Assembly: GCA_001600095.1 (NCBI GenBank) | Contig: BCIX01000001.1 | Coordinates: 6,659,198 to 6,723,197, forward strand | Reading direction: 5' to 3' | Length of the DNA: 64,000 bases | Source of the DNA: Bullera alba | Lineage: Eukaryota; Basidiomycota; Tremellomycetes; Tremellales; Bulleraceae | Part shown: positions 10,802-21,189 of the stretch, piece by piece | Position numbering within the stretch: the first letter of the stretch is position 1 | Layout of the letters: the number at the start of each line of letters is the position of its first letter | The notes under the pieces: generated by a model | Databases searched by the model: none | Told to the model about the DNA's origin: nothing | Seen by the model: only the letters and a program-made list of their open reading frames with translations | Translations under genes and position numbers: made by a program

Positions 10802-11843
10802 GTTGATGAGATTGGGGTGTGGTGGGGTCTGTGAAGTGGTGCTTGTTGGATACTGGGAAGTTTGAGACTGAGATGAGGAGACTTGTCGCTGTCTGACTTT
10901 ATAGTGGTGAAAGGGGTGTGGACCGCCGTCACCGCTTGGTCATTCACGTCACCATCTTCGTCACCATGACCTTGACGGTCGCCGAGCCTCCACCACCTTC
11001 CTAGAACTTCCTTTGACATTCCTCCACCCAAAATCCACCTCCACAGAACAAGCATCTGCTTTCAGATCCGCCCCCGGGACCGATCCGCGTTTCCCGGCGA
11101 CTGCATGACGATCATGAGTCACCGCTATATATTTGGTCCCGTCTCGCCTCGTCTCGCCCCGTCTCGCCGCCGGCCGAGCTCTGCCGAGCCCTGGCCCTCC
11201 AGGGCAGTTCAGGGCCCTCCCTGGCCGAGCCGGCGGCATCGCCAACCTCCACCTTAGAGTGCTTGTCAAGCTCGAGCTAGCTCGAGTCAGCTCGAGTCCT
11301 ATGACCGCTGACCGCTGAGCGCTGAGCGCTGAGCGCTGACGTTTGGCTGACGGGTCGAGCAGAACGAGCTAGAGGAATGTCAATCCTGGTCAATCCTTTG
11401 TAGCTTCCTCCACATGCCCGTCTTTGAGCCGTCTTGCCTAATCAGCAAGCTCTCAGTGTCCGATCATCCACTCCTCCACCTGACATCTCAATGGGCTGAG
11501 TCATCGAAAGTCGAGGAGACATAACGCCGTTTCATGTGCTCTAAAGGTCTTGTTGTGTTAAATCACTCGGCCTCGCTTGACCAGTTGACCTCAATCTCGT
11601 CTCAAGCCAATTATCGGGACAAGGTGGACCCCACACCCCGGCCATCCTATTCTGGAATCTGGCGCCAATTCAATCATGGTCATGCACTTGGCCTATTATC
11701 ATCCAGCTGCGGCCGCATTGACATTAGACCCTCAGTCTCGCGAATTCGATCTGATCCTTTCTGACCTTGCGCCGAGGAATCGCTCGAATGGCTTCCAAGA
11801 CCATTTCAATGTCCTGTGCATATGAACCCAACTGAATCACAGA
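10802..11843. other. Intergenic region (1.04 kb), GC-rich with short tandem repeats
   Basis: Upstream of the reductase gene and downstream of the esterase gene. No coding region is supportable. It contains three compact tandem repeats between 11140 and 11340, and a GC-rich stretch (about 11170-11245) with several short palindromes such as CCTGG/CCAGG and GGGCCCT. Confidence 0.5.
11140..11340. repeat. Cluster of short tandem repeats (10-bp, 10-bp and 7-bp units)
   Basis: Three copies of GTCTCGCCYS at 11141-11170. Three copies of CTCGAGNNNN at 11271-11300, whose core CTCGAG is palindromic. Five copies of the 7-mer GASCGCT at 11303-11337 (two GACCGCT, then three GAGCGCT). All lie in the upstream region of the reductase gene. 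Confidence 0.75.
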
Positions 11844-13908
11844 TCATCGATACAACTGCCAATCATACGGCACCAGCGAGCCCCAAACGCCAGGCGGACA
11901 TTTGTCTACCGGCCCATCACCACCAAGTGCCTTGACGATACCGTCCCTGCCGTCGGTGAACCGTTTCCAATTTCGCCCTGGGTCGAGGTTGGTAATGAAT
12001 GATATCCACATATCGATGACTGAATCGCCCTGGCCAAGATGTCAGCAGGTTGGCACTCAGATACTTCTCTCTCTGATGGTAGACTCACGGATGATCCACC
12101 GCCAAACGTCGGGATAACGTCATCCTGTACCTGATCAGCGGGACCCGAGAGTGAGGATATCAAGCTTGAGCTCACCTCGTGACAGACCCTGCCTGCCTTG
12201 GTGCAATATTCACCGTCCTTATTGGTCGGATATGTGGTCCCAGCGACAAATTCGCCCAACCAAACTTTCCCCCCACTCTCGGCCCATTTCGCGGCTACGT
12301 CTCGATTCGGACACCTCCAGGTACCGTCCGTGATGATCCTCTCCAAAGTCTCCCTGAAGGCATCTCCGCTGTTCCCATCCAGAGCATACGAGCGAGCGTC
12401 GGCATTGGCAAGCTTCGACGCCCTGTCTTCTCCCACTAGACCAGCTAGTGTTTTCAACAGAGTCGCATTCGAGGCTGGAAGAGGGTTGGGAAACATCGCT
12501 TGTACAGCTGATCCACCTTCGTTCCGGGTTGTAGTGATCAAGAGGGGCAATGATTTCGGAGAGAAGAAAAGAGTTGATGGATCCGAGGACAGGGATGCGG
12601 TGGGGTCGAAGGGGACCGTGCTGGTTTGATAAGTCGGTCGAATGACTGTGGGACAATGTCAGCGTGACTTCGATACTTGGACGACACCCACCTTCTGCCA
12701 ACGGAACACCTTGGATGCTGAATGGGGCGTATGACACCAGATCCTCTTGAGCGTCCAGAAGCTCATTCAGCGAGGTGCTCTGATAGCATGCCAGTGATCG
12801 ACACCCCGACATCGATCCGGAGGAGTATAGCGCATCACGCAGCTGTCCCGTGACTCCAGGAGAGGCCAGGCCGTAGGTCTGTATCGGGTCAGTGATGCCC
12901 GCAATAGCAAAGTCTCACCATTGGATCGGACTGGAGGATAGCGCCTCGAAACAGTCTCATGGCGGAAGGTGCTCCGAGCAAAGCTGATCATGTCAGAGAG
13001 AAACTCAGCGGGATCACCCACATCTGATCATGCCCGCGCCGGAGCTTTGACCCCCAACTGTCACTTTGCTCTGGTCACCGCCAAAGTATTGGATGTACAT
13101 GTTGATAGCCTTCAGGCCGTTGACCACGTCAATCAAGCCGAGGTTGGGGTCTGAAGACGATGGACTGAGAGTTGGCGGAAGGAAGCCCAATACCCCGAGT
13201 CTGAATTGTAGCCGTCAGCTTGCTCTGAGGTGAACCCAACTTGCATCAGATGCGAGCTAACCTGTATTGCAGGACAACGACAACCATCTTCCCCCTGACT
13301 GCGAGCTTCGTGGCGTCAAGGCCTGGCGAGGAGGCTGACCCGGAGATGAACGAGCCGCCGTGAATCCTGAATACCAATGGTCAGCTCCGATAGGCAAATA
13401 AGAGGCATCTCTGACTTACCAGACGAAGACAGGAGCATTCCTTGGGACAGTAGGAGGTGTGTAGATGATAGCGTAGAGGCAGTCTTCGGACTGGGGGACG
13501 CCGGTGTTGAGATCGCTTTTCGCTTGTGAACACGAGGGCGGAAGCTCCGTCGTGGTTTGGTTCCTACAAAGTCAGCACACTCCGAAAACCATGTGAGATG
13601 CACACTCACAGGACGTTGCGGGCAATGTAGGAGTAAGCCCATCTCTCGGGAATGACACCGTATCTGACGGTATAGCGACATCCCCCATTTGACTCCTTGC
13701 CTTGAATGGTATCCCTGCCAGCTGAGATGGTGCATTTGGGTTGAACGGCCAATCTCCCATCGCCCAGAGAGTGTAGTGATCCCGGACCAATGCCGACCCT
13801 GGATCCAGGATCGAGGCCGTAGAATGGTCGGCGTCGAGCGATGGATAGGGAGGTGGTGGAGGCGACGAGGAAGACTAGGAAGAGGAGGTTGAAGGTGACG
13901 CGGACCAT
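11844..13908 (-). CDS. Secreted type-B carboxylesterase/lipase
   Basis: Nine exons (13908-13610, 13563-13420, 13366-13262, 13200-13022, 12983-12919, 12878-12692, 12645-12176, 12130-12089, 12029-11844) encode 558 aa. A hydrophobic signal peptide begins MVRVTFNLLFLVFLVAS. The family marks appear in order: SEDCLY, oxyanion-hole HGGSF, nucleophile elbow GQSSGAG (usually GESAG, so Ser is kept and Glu is replaced by Gln), the acidic residue in TRNEGGS, and catalytic His in VCHEVQDDVIPTFG. It likely hydrolyses carboxylic esters outside the cell. The exact substrate is unknown. One intron is only 38 nt. Confidence 0.9.
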
Positions 13909-14672
13909 TGTAGAGGTCCCAGCGGACGAAAGACCGATGTTAGGAGACAGGGAGCTATAGATGAGCGAGGAGAAGGAGTGAGATGGTCATGATAGAGTGA
14001 AGGTGGCAAGTGGATCGATAGAGTAATCAATCAGGCTGACCGCTGAGCGTATGCTGTTGCCTCTTGTCAAGGGGGTTCAAACTGGGGTAAGAGTCTTCTG
14101 TCAGATGCACAAAAGGTCTCTCATCTTAACACACTAATAAGGAACATAGGCACCCCTTCTCAGTCAACACCTCCGCCAAGCTCCTTGATGGCCCATGACT
14201 AGTGTATCGGGTTGAACGACATCGCAAGTGGTTAGACTAAATGTCGATCCCGCCATGTCCAGCAACACGGCGACTGGCTCGGCGTGCTGGAGTCAAGCTG
14301 GTCCTGAGTATCATCCATGCCAGGCATAGTGGCGCTGAGCTTGAGCATCTTGAAGCCCGCTAAGACGGCAGTCGGCCAGTCATCGAAGCTCAATCCGGGT
14401 CGGCAAGTTGAGGCGACAAAAGACGATCTTCCAAACTCGATCTTTAGCGTGAGGGTGAAACAGAAGGGGAAACATCGCCAGCCTATCACCGTCGCCAGAG
14501 TTGAAGGCGTGCCACGCCAGGGCGGAAACGAGGATAGGCCCGGACTGGGCTTGCGGGGCACCGAGTGTAACGAAGTTTTGGCCGGTCGACCACTGTCTCC
14601 CCTCCAGCATTGTCAAAGACGTTGCGTATCGCCAATAGCAGACAACACCAAAACAACACCCATTCACTCGAG
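13909..14672. other. Divergent intergenic region (764 bp)
   Basis: Lies between the esterase start and the Loc1-like gene start, so it carries both promoters. Two overlapping minus-strand frames (14667-14380 and 14561-14232) have protein-like composition in part, but neither has a partner exon, a family match or consistent splice sites. I do not call a gene. Confidence 0.4.
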
Positions 14673-15319
14673 ATGACAGACGACGAACAGCCTCAAGCCG
14701 GACCGTCGAGGAAGAGCCTCCTGCCTCAGGGGAAGAAATTTCGCATGCGCAAAGCCGGCGGAGAAGGCAAGAAAGGCAAGATCTTTCTCGAGGACAAGGT
14801 GTGTCACATCCCTCCCGCGTGGTGGCTCTAGAATGACCCTACCTCGTAGCAAGGCCTCTTAGCCTTGATGAATGGTATCACGACGGATAAGGACTCGGAA
14901 GCCCAAGCCAAAGTCTCCAAAGCAAAGTCCCGCATTCCTCCGCCCAAATTTAAACTTACCGGCGGGAACAAGATCAACGGGTTGATATCGGCTGAAAAGT
15001 CGAATCAGAGGTCGACGCTAGAAACCCCAGAGGAAGGAGAGGAGGATGTGAAGAGGAGTACGAAGCCGGTCAAAGAAGTAAGGGTGCTGAAAGCGAGTGA
15101 GAAGAAGAGGAAGGAGAAGGACCGTTTGCTGGTGAGTCCGACCGTCTACACTTGCTGGCAAAGAGTCGAGGATTTCAGCAAATGCCTGACGTGTCTAACC
15201 AGGCCGCCACGAAAGCCGCATTGGTAGAGAACATGAAGGAGAAGAAGCGGAATAAGAAGAAGGGCGATGCAGTGGCAGTTTCCGAACCCGTCACCAAGAA
15301 GCGTGTTGGATTTGCATGA
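14673..15319 (+). CDS. Loc1-like nucleolar/ribosome-assembly protein
   Basis: Three exons (14673-14798, 14850-15131, 15203-15319) encode 174 aa, very rich in Lys and Arg. Features shared with the yeast 60S-assembly protein Loc1 are a GKKGKIFLEDK block, a following LLALMNGITTDKDSE segment, a charged helix (KKRKEKDRLL...ENMKEKKRNKKK) and a C-terminus ending KKRVGFA. Loc1 works in the nucleolus in pre-60S assembly and mRNA localisation. The match is by motif order only and the protein is low-complexity, so another basic nucleolar protein is possible. Confidence 0.6.
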
Positions 15320-15505
15320 GCAAGACGTACCATTCGCTCGAAGCAGGTACACATATCTTATCTTTGTATTCATCTGGATGTACAGACATTTGAAAGCTAC
15401 TCACAACCCGTCATCTACACTAGCTCTGTATGGCATACATTCCCGGCGATACAAACCACCCCTTCCCCTTTACTGGTACAACGAGAGCGAACGGCACGAA
15501 ATCCC

Positions 15506-18184
15506 CTAGAACACATTACTATCATCCAATCCTATGATCTCCCCTTGTTCCTCTTCCTCCTGTAATTCCCAACTACCCTGTCTCTGCCTCGCAGCGACTA
15601 TGAACCCTCCAGCTACACTCTGACGTGGCTTGAAACTCTGCCGCCGACCCATACTCTTCAAGCTGGTCATGCCGCCCAGTGTCGTTGTGACGGTACCCAT
15701 CCCGCACATCGAGGTCGATTTGGGGATCAGCGTCATTGTCGGGAGCCGGGTATGCTGACCCGAAACTGATCGCCCAACACCTCTTGGCAGATGCGATAGT
15801 GGTGTTGGACTTGCGTTGCCCGGTGTAGGTTTACCACCCAAAGGATTCGAGACGGCTCGGACTGAAGTGTAGCCGGCATGCTGCTTGAGTGTGGAAGGTG
15901 CAGCTGAGACTTTTTGGCGCTTGGAATTGGCATTCACCCCAGTCGCATTGCCTAGAGGTGTGGGCGTGGGTGCGACTCGTTTCTTGGACTGAGCAGTGGA
16001 TGTAGGAGCGGCGCGTTTCATTCCCGCTCCTGGAGTGGCTTTTGTTGCTGGTTTCGCCGGTCCCAAGCCTTGTCGAGCGCGCTGAGGGGGAATCAGCGTG
16101 CAATCTTCGTACAGAGCGATTCTCTGCACGCACCTTCTTTGCCTCTTTGGCTTGCTCCTTCGCTTCTCTGACATCGTGTATGGTATCGATGACTCGCTCG
16201 CCTTGCACCATGAATGGCCGGCCGTTGGCCTCTTCCCACGAAGGCAATAGTGTCAACAGCTCGGTTTCGACCTAGATTTCCCATCAGCGAAAGGTTCCGC
16301 AGCACACCTAAGTGAATCACCCACCCGAGGCAGTAAGATCCCAACCCTCTTTCTCAACTTCTCCTCCCTAAGCATTGCACCTCCCCGCTTGCTGAACCGG
16401 TTCGGGTCCATCTCGCTCCTTTCCAACTCGCCTTCGTCATTCTTGAGTCCGTGCCAATCTCGCACTTTGGGCAGAATCGTCGCTTTCGACTCGATCTCCG
16501 CTTTCAACCTCTCCGCCTCGTCCTCATGGGCTTGCAATAGCTCTTCACTGTATTGATCTGAATTCTCTATCAGCTGTATTCCGCCACTGAGTAGACAGCT
16601 TACCGTTGATGAATGGTCCAAATTCCGATCTCTCGTCCTCGCTCAACATCAATTCGTCCCACAGTAATTCGATCTCCTTCCTCGCCGAGAGCACAAATGA
16701 AGACAAGCTCGAGCGTCGTAGCTCAAGACACCGGTCTAGCTCCGCTTCGTACTAGACGATCATGAGCTTGACTGCCAAACGGGCCGCAAAGCTCAGCTTA
16801 CAGCTTTGATGACCATCTCTCCGCAGCCCCGATTCATCTCCATGAACAGATCTTGAGTCTCCTGGTCGATTTCTAGTCTCATCCAGAGGGGCTCGAGTTC
16901 GTTGTATATGGCTTGGATCCGCTCTATACGACTGTCCTTCTCCGCAGACCACTAGCACGCTTCTTAGTCTCGTTCTCGATCTAGAAAAGGACTCACCAGT
17001 TGATCAAGCTCCCCTGTCCAATTCAGCAGCCCAACCTCTGGCTCCACGCCATCCAATCCAGCGCTCCAATCCTCCTTCTCCCCGTCGTCCTCTTCCAGCT
17101 GTTCCAGAAGACCCAAGTTGGCGGAAATATATCGAGACAAGGCTTTCTCATATGTCGCATGTGCCCCAGGCCGTTCTTCCGTTTGGCGAGAGGGCAGTAG
17201 TGATATTGGAAAGTGATGTGGCTGAGATATTGGGATTGGCGGTAAAGCCAGTTCGCTATGCAAGAATAGCAGATCGTGAAATTGATCGACAAGCTGCTGG
17301 AAGCGAGATTCCTAAAGTACGATCAGTTCAGCCCTGAGCACTTAGAGCATAGCCTACGCACTCTCTCTTCGATAGCTTGTTGCAGCTTCGCCTGTAATTG
17401 CTCGACGACTTCGTCACTGACATCGACCCAAGGCACGCCTTCGGCCTGGGTAGCGGCCGTAGGTGGTGCTCCACTCGTTGCGGAGACGCTGCGTGCTCCA
17501 GTGTGACCCACAGGCCCCATTATACTGCTCTTACGGCCTGCTCTAGTCCGAGGTGGACATATTTGAGCGACGGGAGGTAAGCGAGATGGTCCAGCTATGG
17601 GCTCCAGAGGTGCAGCCGGCTCGAACGGTGGGCCAAGCAGGGTAGACAGGGTGTCAATCTGTGCGCGAACATCTGGGAGATGTCAGTTTGAGCCTAGAAG
17701 AGTCATTGTACTACTTGAGAACGGATAGCTCACTTTCTATCCTGCTTAGTCTCTCGTCGTATTCCTGGAAATATCAGCACAACATCGGACCTAGTTGACC
17801 TACCTGTTCCAATTGAGCTCGCTGCTTTATCAACTTTTCATGCTGAAGAGGCAGAGCCTGGCGATCTTCGTCAGTACAGACCCATCCATATCCTCCATGA
17901 CAACGCACCTCGATACTCTCGCTCTCTCTCCTCACAGCATGAACAAGATCTCTCCCTTTATCACCCAGTGCCCTCCCTAGACTGACCATCCCCCTCTTCT
18001 CCTCACTTATCGCATCTCGCCAGTTGTCCACTTCGCTCTCCCTATTCCTGACTAGAGTCGTCACAGCATTCTTGATCGCCAGCTCTATGTGGTTCTGATC
18101 CGACTGCAGTGCCGATTCAGGCAGTCCTAGTAGTGTGTGCAGAGACTGCAAGTGTGGCAGGTGTTCCGCCAAGTATGCCGCCAT
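15506..18184 (-). CDS. ASE1: Anaphase spindle midzone protein, Ase1/PRC1/MAP65 family
   Basis: A multi-exon gene; exon 1 is 18184-17909 and the last exon ends at 15506. The first two thirds are predicted coiled-coil dimerisation and spectrin-like helices (start MAAYLAEHLPHLQSLHTLLG, later SRYISANLGLLEQLEEDD and FMEMNRGCGEMVIK). The MAP65 microtubule-binding signature is clear in RFSKRGGAMLREEKLRKRV near 16350-16410. A basic, Ser/Thr/Pro-rich tail follows (TPTPLGNATG, SPTPLSHLPRG), typical of Cdk-regulated Ase1. It crosslinks antiparallel microtubules at the spindle midzone. Confidence 0.88.
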
Positions 18185-18638
18185 GGCGCGTTGCCTCGTC
18201 TCCCGAGTGGTCCAAGTGCTGTCCTCGGTGTATATTGACGTCGGTCGTCGCTGACCTTGCTGATCTTGGTGGTCTTAGGTGTAATGTCGTGAGGAAATGA
18301 TGATCTGATGGAATCAATTGAAGATGTTTTGATGAGGTTGCGTTTGTTGTTGTCGAGTTGTTTCGGTTTTCCGCCACTCGGCGTTGAACGAAAGTCACTC
18401 GCGTGGGGTGCATGAGTGCATTATATGTCACCCCCACTTTGGATGGACATGACGTCGGAGATCTGCAGCCTGCCTGTCTGCAACAGCGAGACTGCTGCTG
18501 CCGAACGATACATCATCAACACTGCCTTTGTTCTCGTTTCTTCGTCATTGGCTCAAGAGATCAGCAAAGCAAACAAAGTAGACTATCAAGTCTCATTTTC
18601 GCAAGTCATATACCACTACAGACTAAACACATTCCGCC
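18185..18638. promoter_or_regulatory. Divergent ASE1/CHO1 intergenic region
   Basis: 454 bp between the two start codons. It should hold both promoters. No distinct repeated element is seen. Confidence 0.4.
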
Positions 18639-19588
18639 ATGCCATCGCCCAAGACCGCAAAGGGCGCAACAGTCGCAGAAGAGAAGAAGAAGCTGTTGCA
18701 GCAGTACAAAGACGATGAGGGTCATTTCTCCCTCGTCAGGTGAGTCGGATGGGCGCAGCTGCTGTTTGGATGTGTGCTGACGGAGGTCTTTGCGTTACGT
18801 TCCATCCTCACCTCGACTGAATTCCCTTTCATATCAATCGCCACGCACTGAACACGTTCGAGCAGAAACTTCCGACTGGCTGATCTGATCACCATCATGA
18901 ACGGAGTCTGTGGTACACTATCGATCATGTCATCGGCCAGATACCTTTCCCTCGCCTCCAACCTCCCCGGCCCCCCATCGCAAAACGCCCTCAACACTCT
19001 CTACTTTGCTCACCTGCTTCCCATCCTTGGATTCGGGTTCGACGCTCTGGACGGAAAGGTAGCTAGGTGGATGGGCGGAGGATCAATGTTGGGCCAAGAG
19101 ATGGACTCTCTTGCCGATCTCGTCTCCTTCGGCGTCGCCCCTGCCACATTGGCCTTCACTCTCGGTCTACGAAAACCTCTGGATTGCTTGGCCCTATTGC
19201 TCTTTGTCAGTGGTGGACTGGCTCGACTCGCCAGGTTCAACGCCACCGTGGCTCTGATCCCCTCCGACGCCGCGGGAAAGAGCAAATACTTTGAGGGAAT
19301 CCCTATCCCCTCTTCATTGTTCTTGACGTCGATGATGGCCTTCTGGGTCAAACAGGGTTGGCACTTGTTGGGCAAGAGAGGCGGCAGTGATGTTCCTTTC
19401 GGCGTTCTCAAGCTTTGGGGAGCGCACGGTGGATCGGGAGAGGTCCACACTGCATCCATCATCTTCGTTGTGTGGGCGGCCATGATGGTCAGCAAGACGT
19501 TGAAGGTGAGTCTCCAGCTCGTGGTTCGATTTTGCAAATGATGGATAGTGGACAGTCCTGACCAACCTTCCAGATTCCCAAGCTGTAG
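18639..19588 (+). CDS. CHO1: CDP-diacylglycerol-serine O-phosphatidyltransferase (phosphatidylserine synthase)
   Basis: Three exons (18639-18739, 18866-19505, 19574-19588). The CDP-alcohol phosphatidyltransferase signature DGx2ARx8Gx3Dx3D is exact: DGKVARWMGGGSMLGQEMDSLAD. Around it are several membrane spans typical of yeast Cho1 (SFGVAPATLAFTLGL, CLALLLFVSGGLARLARF, EGIPIPSSLFLTS). It makes phosphatidylserine from CDP-diacylglycerol and serine in the ER. The first intron is 126 nt, long for this window. The final coding exon is only five codons including stop (IPKL). Confidence 0.95.
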
Positions 19589-20120
19589 AGTTGGTTAGAG
19601 AGGACGCACAAGCGAGCACTTCTCGGGATCACGGAAAGAGTCGCAACTGCCAGGTTATTCAACATGATCATGTAGCCTTGGCACTCAGAAACGTGGCTCG
19701 AGTATAGCAGGAGCGACATTGCAGCCCTTCTATATGCGCGTCATCTCTGCGTCCCGCCATTGGCGTATCGGAGCACTGGATCAGGCGATGGTATACTACG
19801 GTACATTTACTCAATCGCCTGGTTGGAGCAACGAAGCCTAGGCGAGAAGTCACCCAACTGATCACCCCAAAGGGAGTCACCAAACGCATTTCACATACCA
19901 GCACGACATGCGTGAATAAAACGAGCTGTCATCGTCATTTCGGCAATAAAGGAAGTCATCATCCGGTCTGATGCTCACCTTTCACTTCGTTCTACATCCC
20001 TCCTCACCGAGAACGCCTCACGCAAGTACCCACCGCGGACTTATATGGGGGGTGGCGACAGATCTTTGCAAAGATTACTGACCCTCACAATTCTCCAACC
20101 CTTGCATCCATTCAAATACC
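19589..20120. other. Intergenic region between CHO1 and an unknown gene
   Basis: 532 bp holding the CHO1 3' flank and the promoter of the next gene. No further gene is supportable. Confidence 0.4.
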
Positions 20121-20915
20121 ATGGCTTCAGAACGCACCATCTCCGACTTGCATGAACCCACTGCCGCGGGTTTTCGCAGCAGAGCTCGGCAAGAATGGCT
20201 CTGGAGAAGGGCCTTCTCCAAGCCTACTGACACGGCCACCATGGAGCACACTGACAATGAAGGGGAGTACACCATCATGAGCGATGGCAAGAGGACATAC
20301 ATCCTGGACTCAGAGAACGGCGGGACAGTGCACTCACTAGCCCCTGTGAACTCGGGTTTCTTTACACAAATTCTGACAGGAATATGGCCGTTGACGAAGA
20401 TGCGTCTCACCGATGTCGAAGCGGCGGCCATCGAGGGTCAGGTTGGAGAGGGCACCTTAGGCAGATACATCTGGATGAACGGGACAAGCTCGGACAATGA
20501 GATCAAACTGCAGCAAGCGCGAACACTCCAGCAAGTAGCCTCATCACCTAGAATGTGGACTCCGGCTAGGTACGAGAATACGTACTGGATCAGCTTGGGC
20601 AATAACATCCCCGGCCTGGTGCGCATGGGTTTGAGGGAGATGGAATGCAGGAACGGCGAAATGTCTCTCAAAGGTCTCACGGAGTTGCCGGGCTCCGAAC
20701 CGGACAAGATCGACGATGCTCTCACCGCTGGCCTGCTCTCTCGACAAGAAGGCGCCTGGTACCATGGAAAAATAGCACGAACGGCGGAAGAATTCGAGCA
20801 GGCGATGAAACCTGTCTTCCTGAGACAGTTCGCGCTTGAAGCGGACACCGCGCTCGGCAAAGACGGCGACGACAGTGATGACGAGGAGGGATTTCAGTCC
20901 GCTGAGGAGCGATGA
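20121..20915 (+). CDS. Unrecognised 264-aa protein
   Basis: Single open exon with a normal ATG context (ATACCATGGCT). I recognise no family. It has no signal peptide or long hydrophobic span. It contains Trp/Tyr-rich segments (EWLWRRAF, GRYIWMNG, YENTYWISLGNNIPG) and ends in an acidic tail (GKDGDDSDDEEGFQSAEER). The composition looks like a real globular protein, and the opposite-strand frames are shorter. It does not resemble the tandem orphan family at 47-52 kb. Confidence 0.65.
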   Translation: MASERTISDLHEPTAAGFRSRARQEWLWRRAFSKPTDTATMEHTDNEGEYTIMSDGKRTYILDSENGGTVHSLAPVNSGFFTQILTGIWPLTKMRLTDVEAAAIEGQVGEGTLGRYIWMNGTSSDNEIKLQQARTLQQVASSPRMWTPARYENTYWISLGNNIPGLVRMGLREMECRNGEMSLKGLTELPGSEPDKIDDALTAGLLSRQEGAWYHGKIARTAEEFEQAMKPVFLRQFALEADTALGKDGDDSDDEEGFQSAEER

Positions 20916-21189
20916 CTGACTTGACGGGGAGTCAGGCTTACGAGACGCAATGTTAAGGAGACGAGACGGAGGATAGGTATTTGTCCGGGAGATGTCAGTG
21001 ATTGCAGCAATGTTAGAGTCGTATCAGCTTGCGAATGGATGTCAGTGCCCTCAGTTGAATCCATAACGATACATGGTATTATACTTGATCACTGGAATTC
21101 GAATCCTCCTAATGTGACCGGTTGATACTGCATAATATTTGACGTCCACTCATCCTCCTAATGCCAGAAGCGATGCCTTCCGAACCACC

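Noticed and set aside
14232..14667. Two overlapping minus-strand frames with partly protein-like composition
   Set aside because: No continuous frame, start context, splice sites or homology to support a gene.
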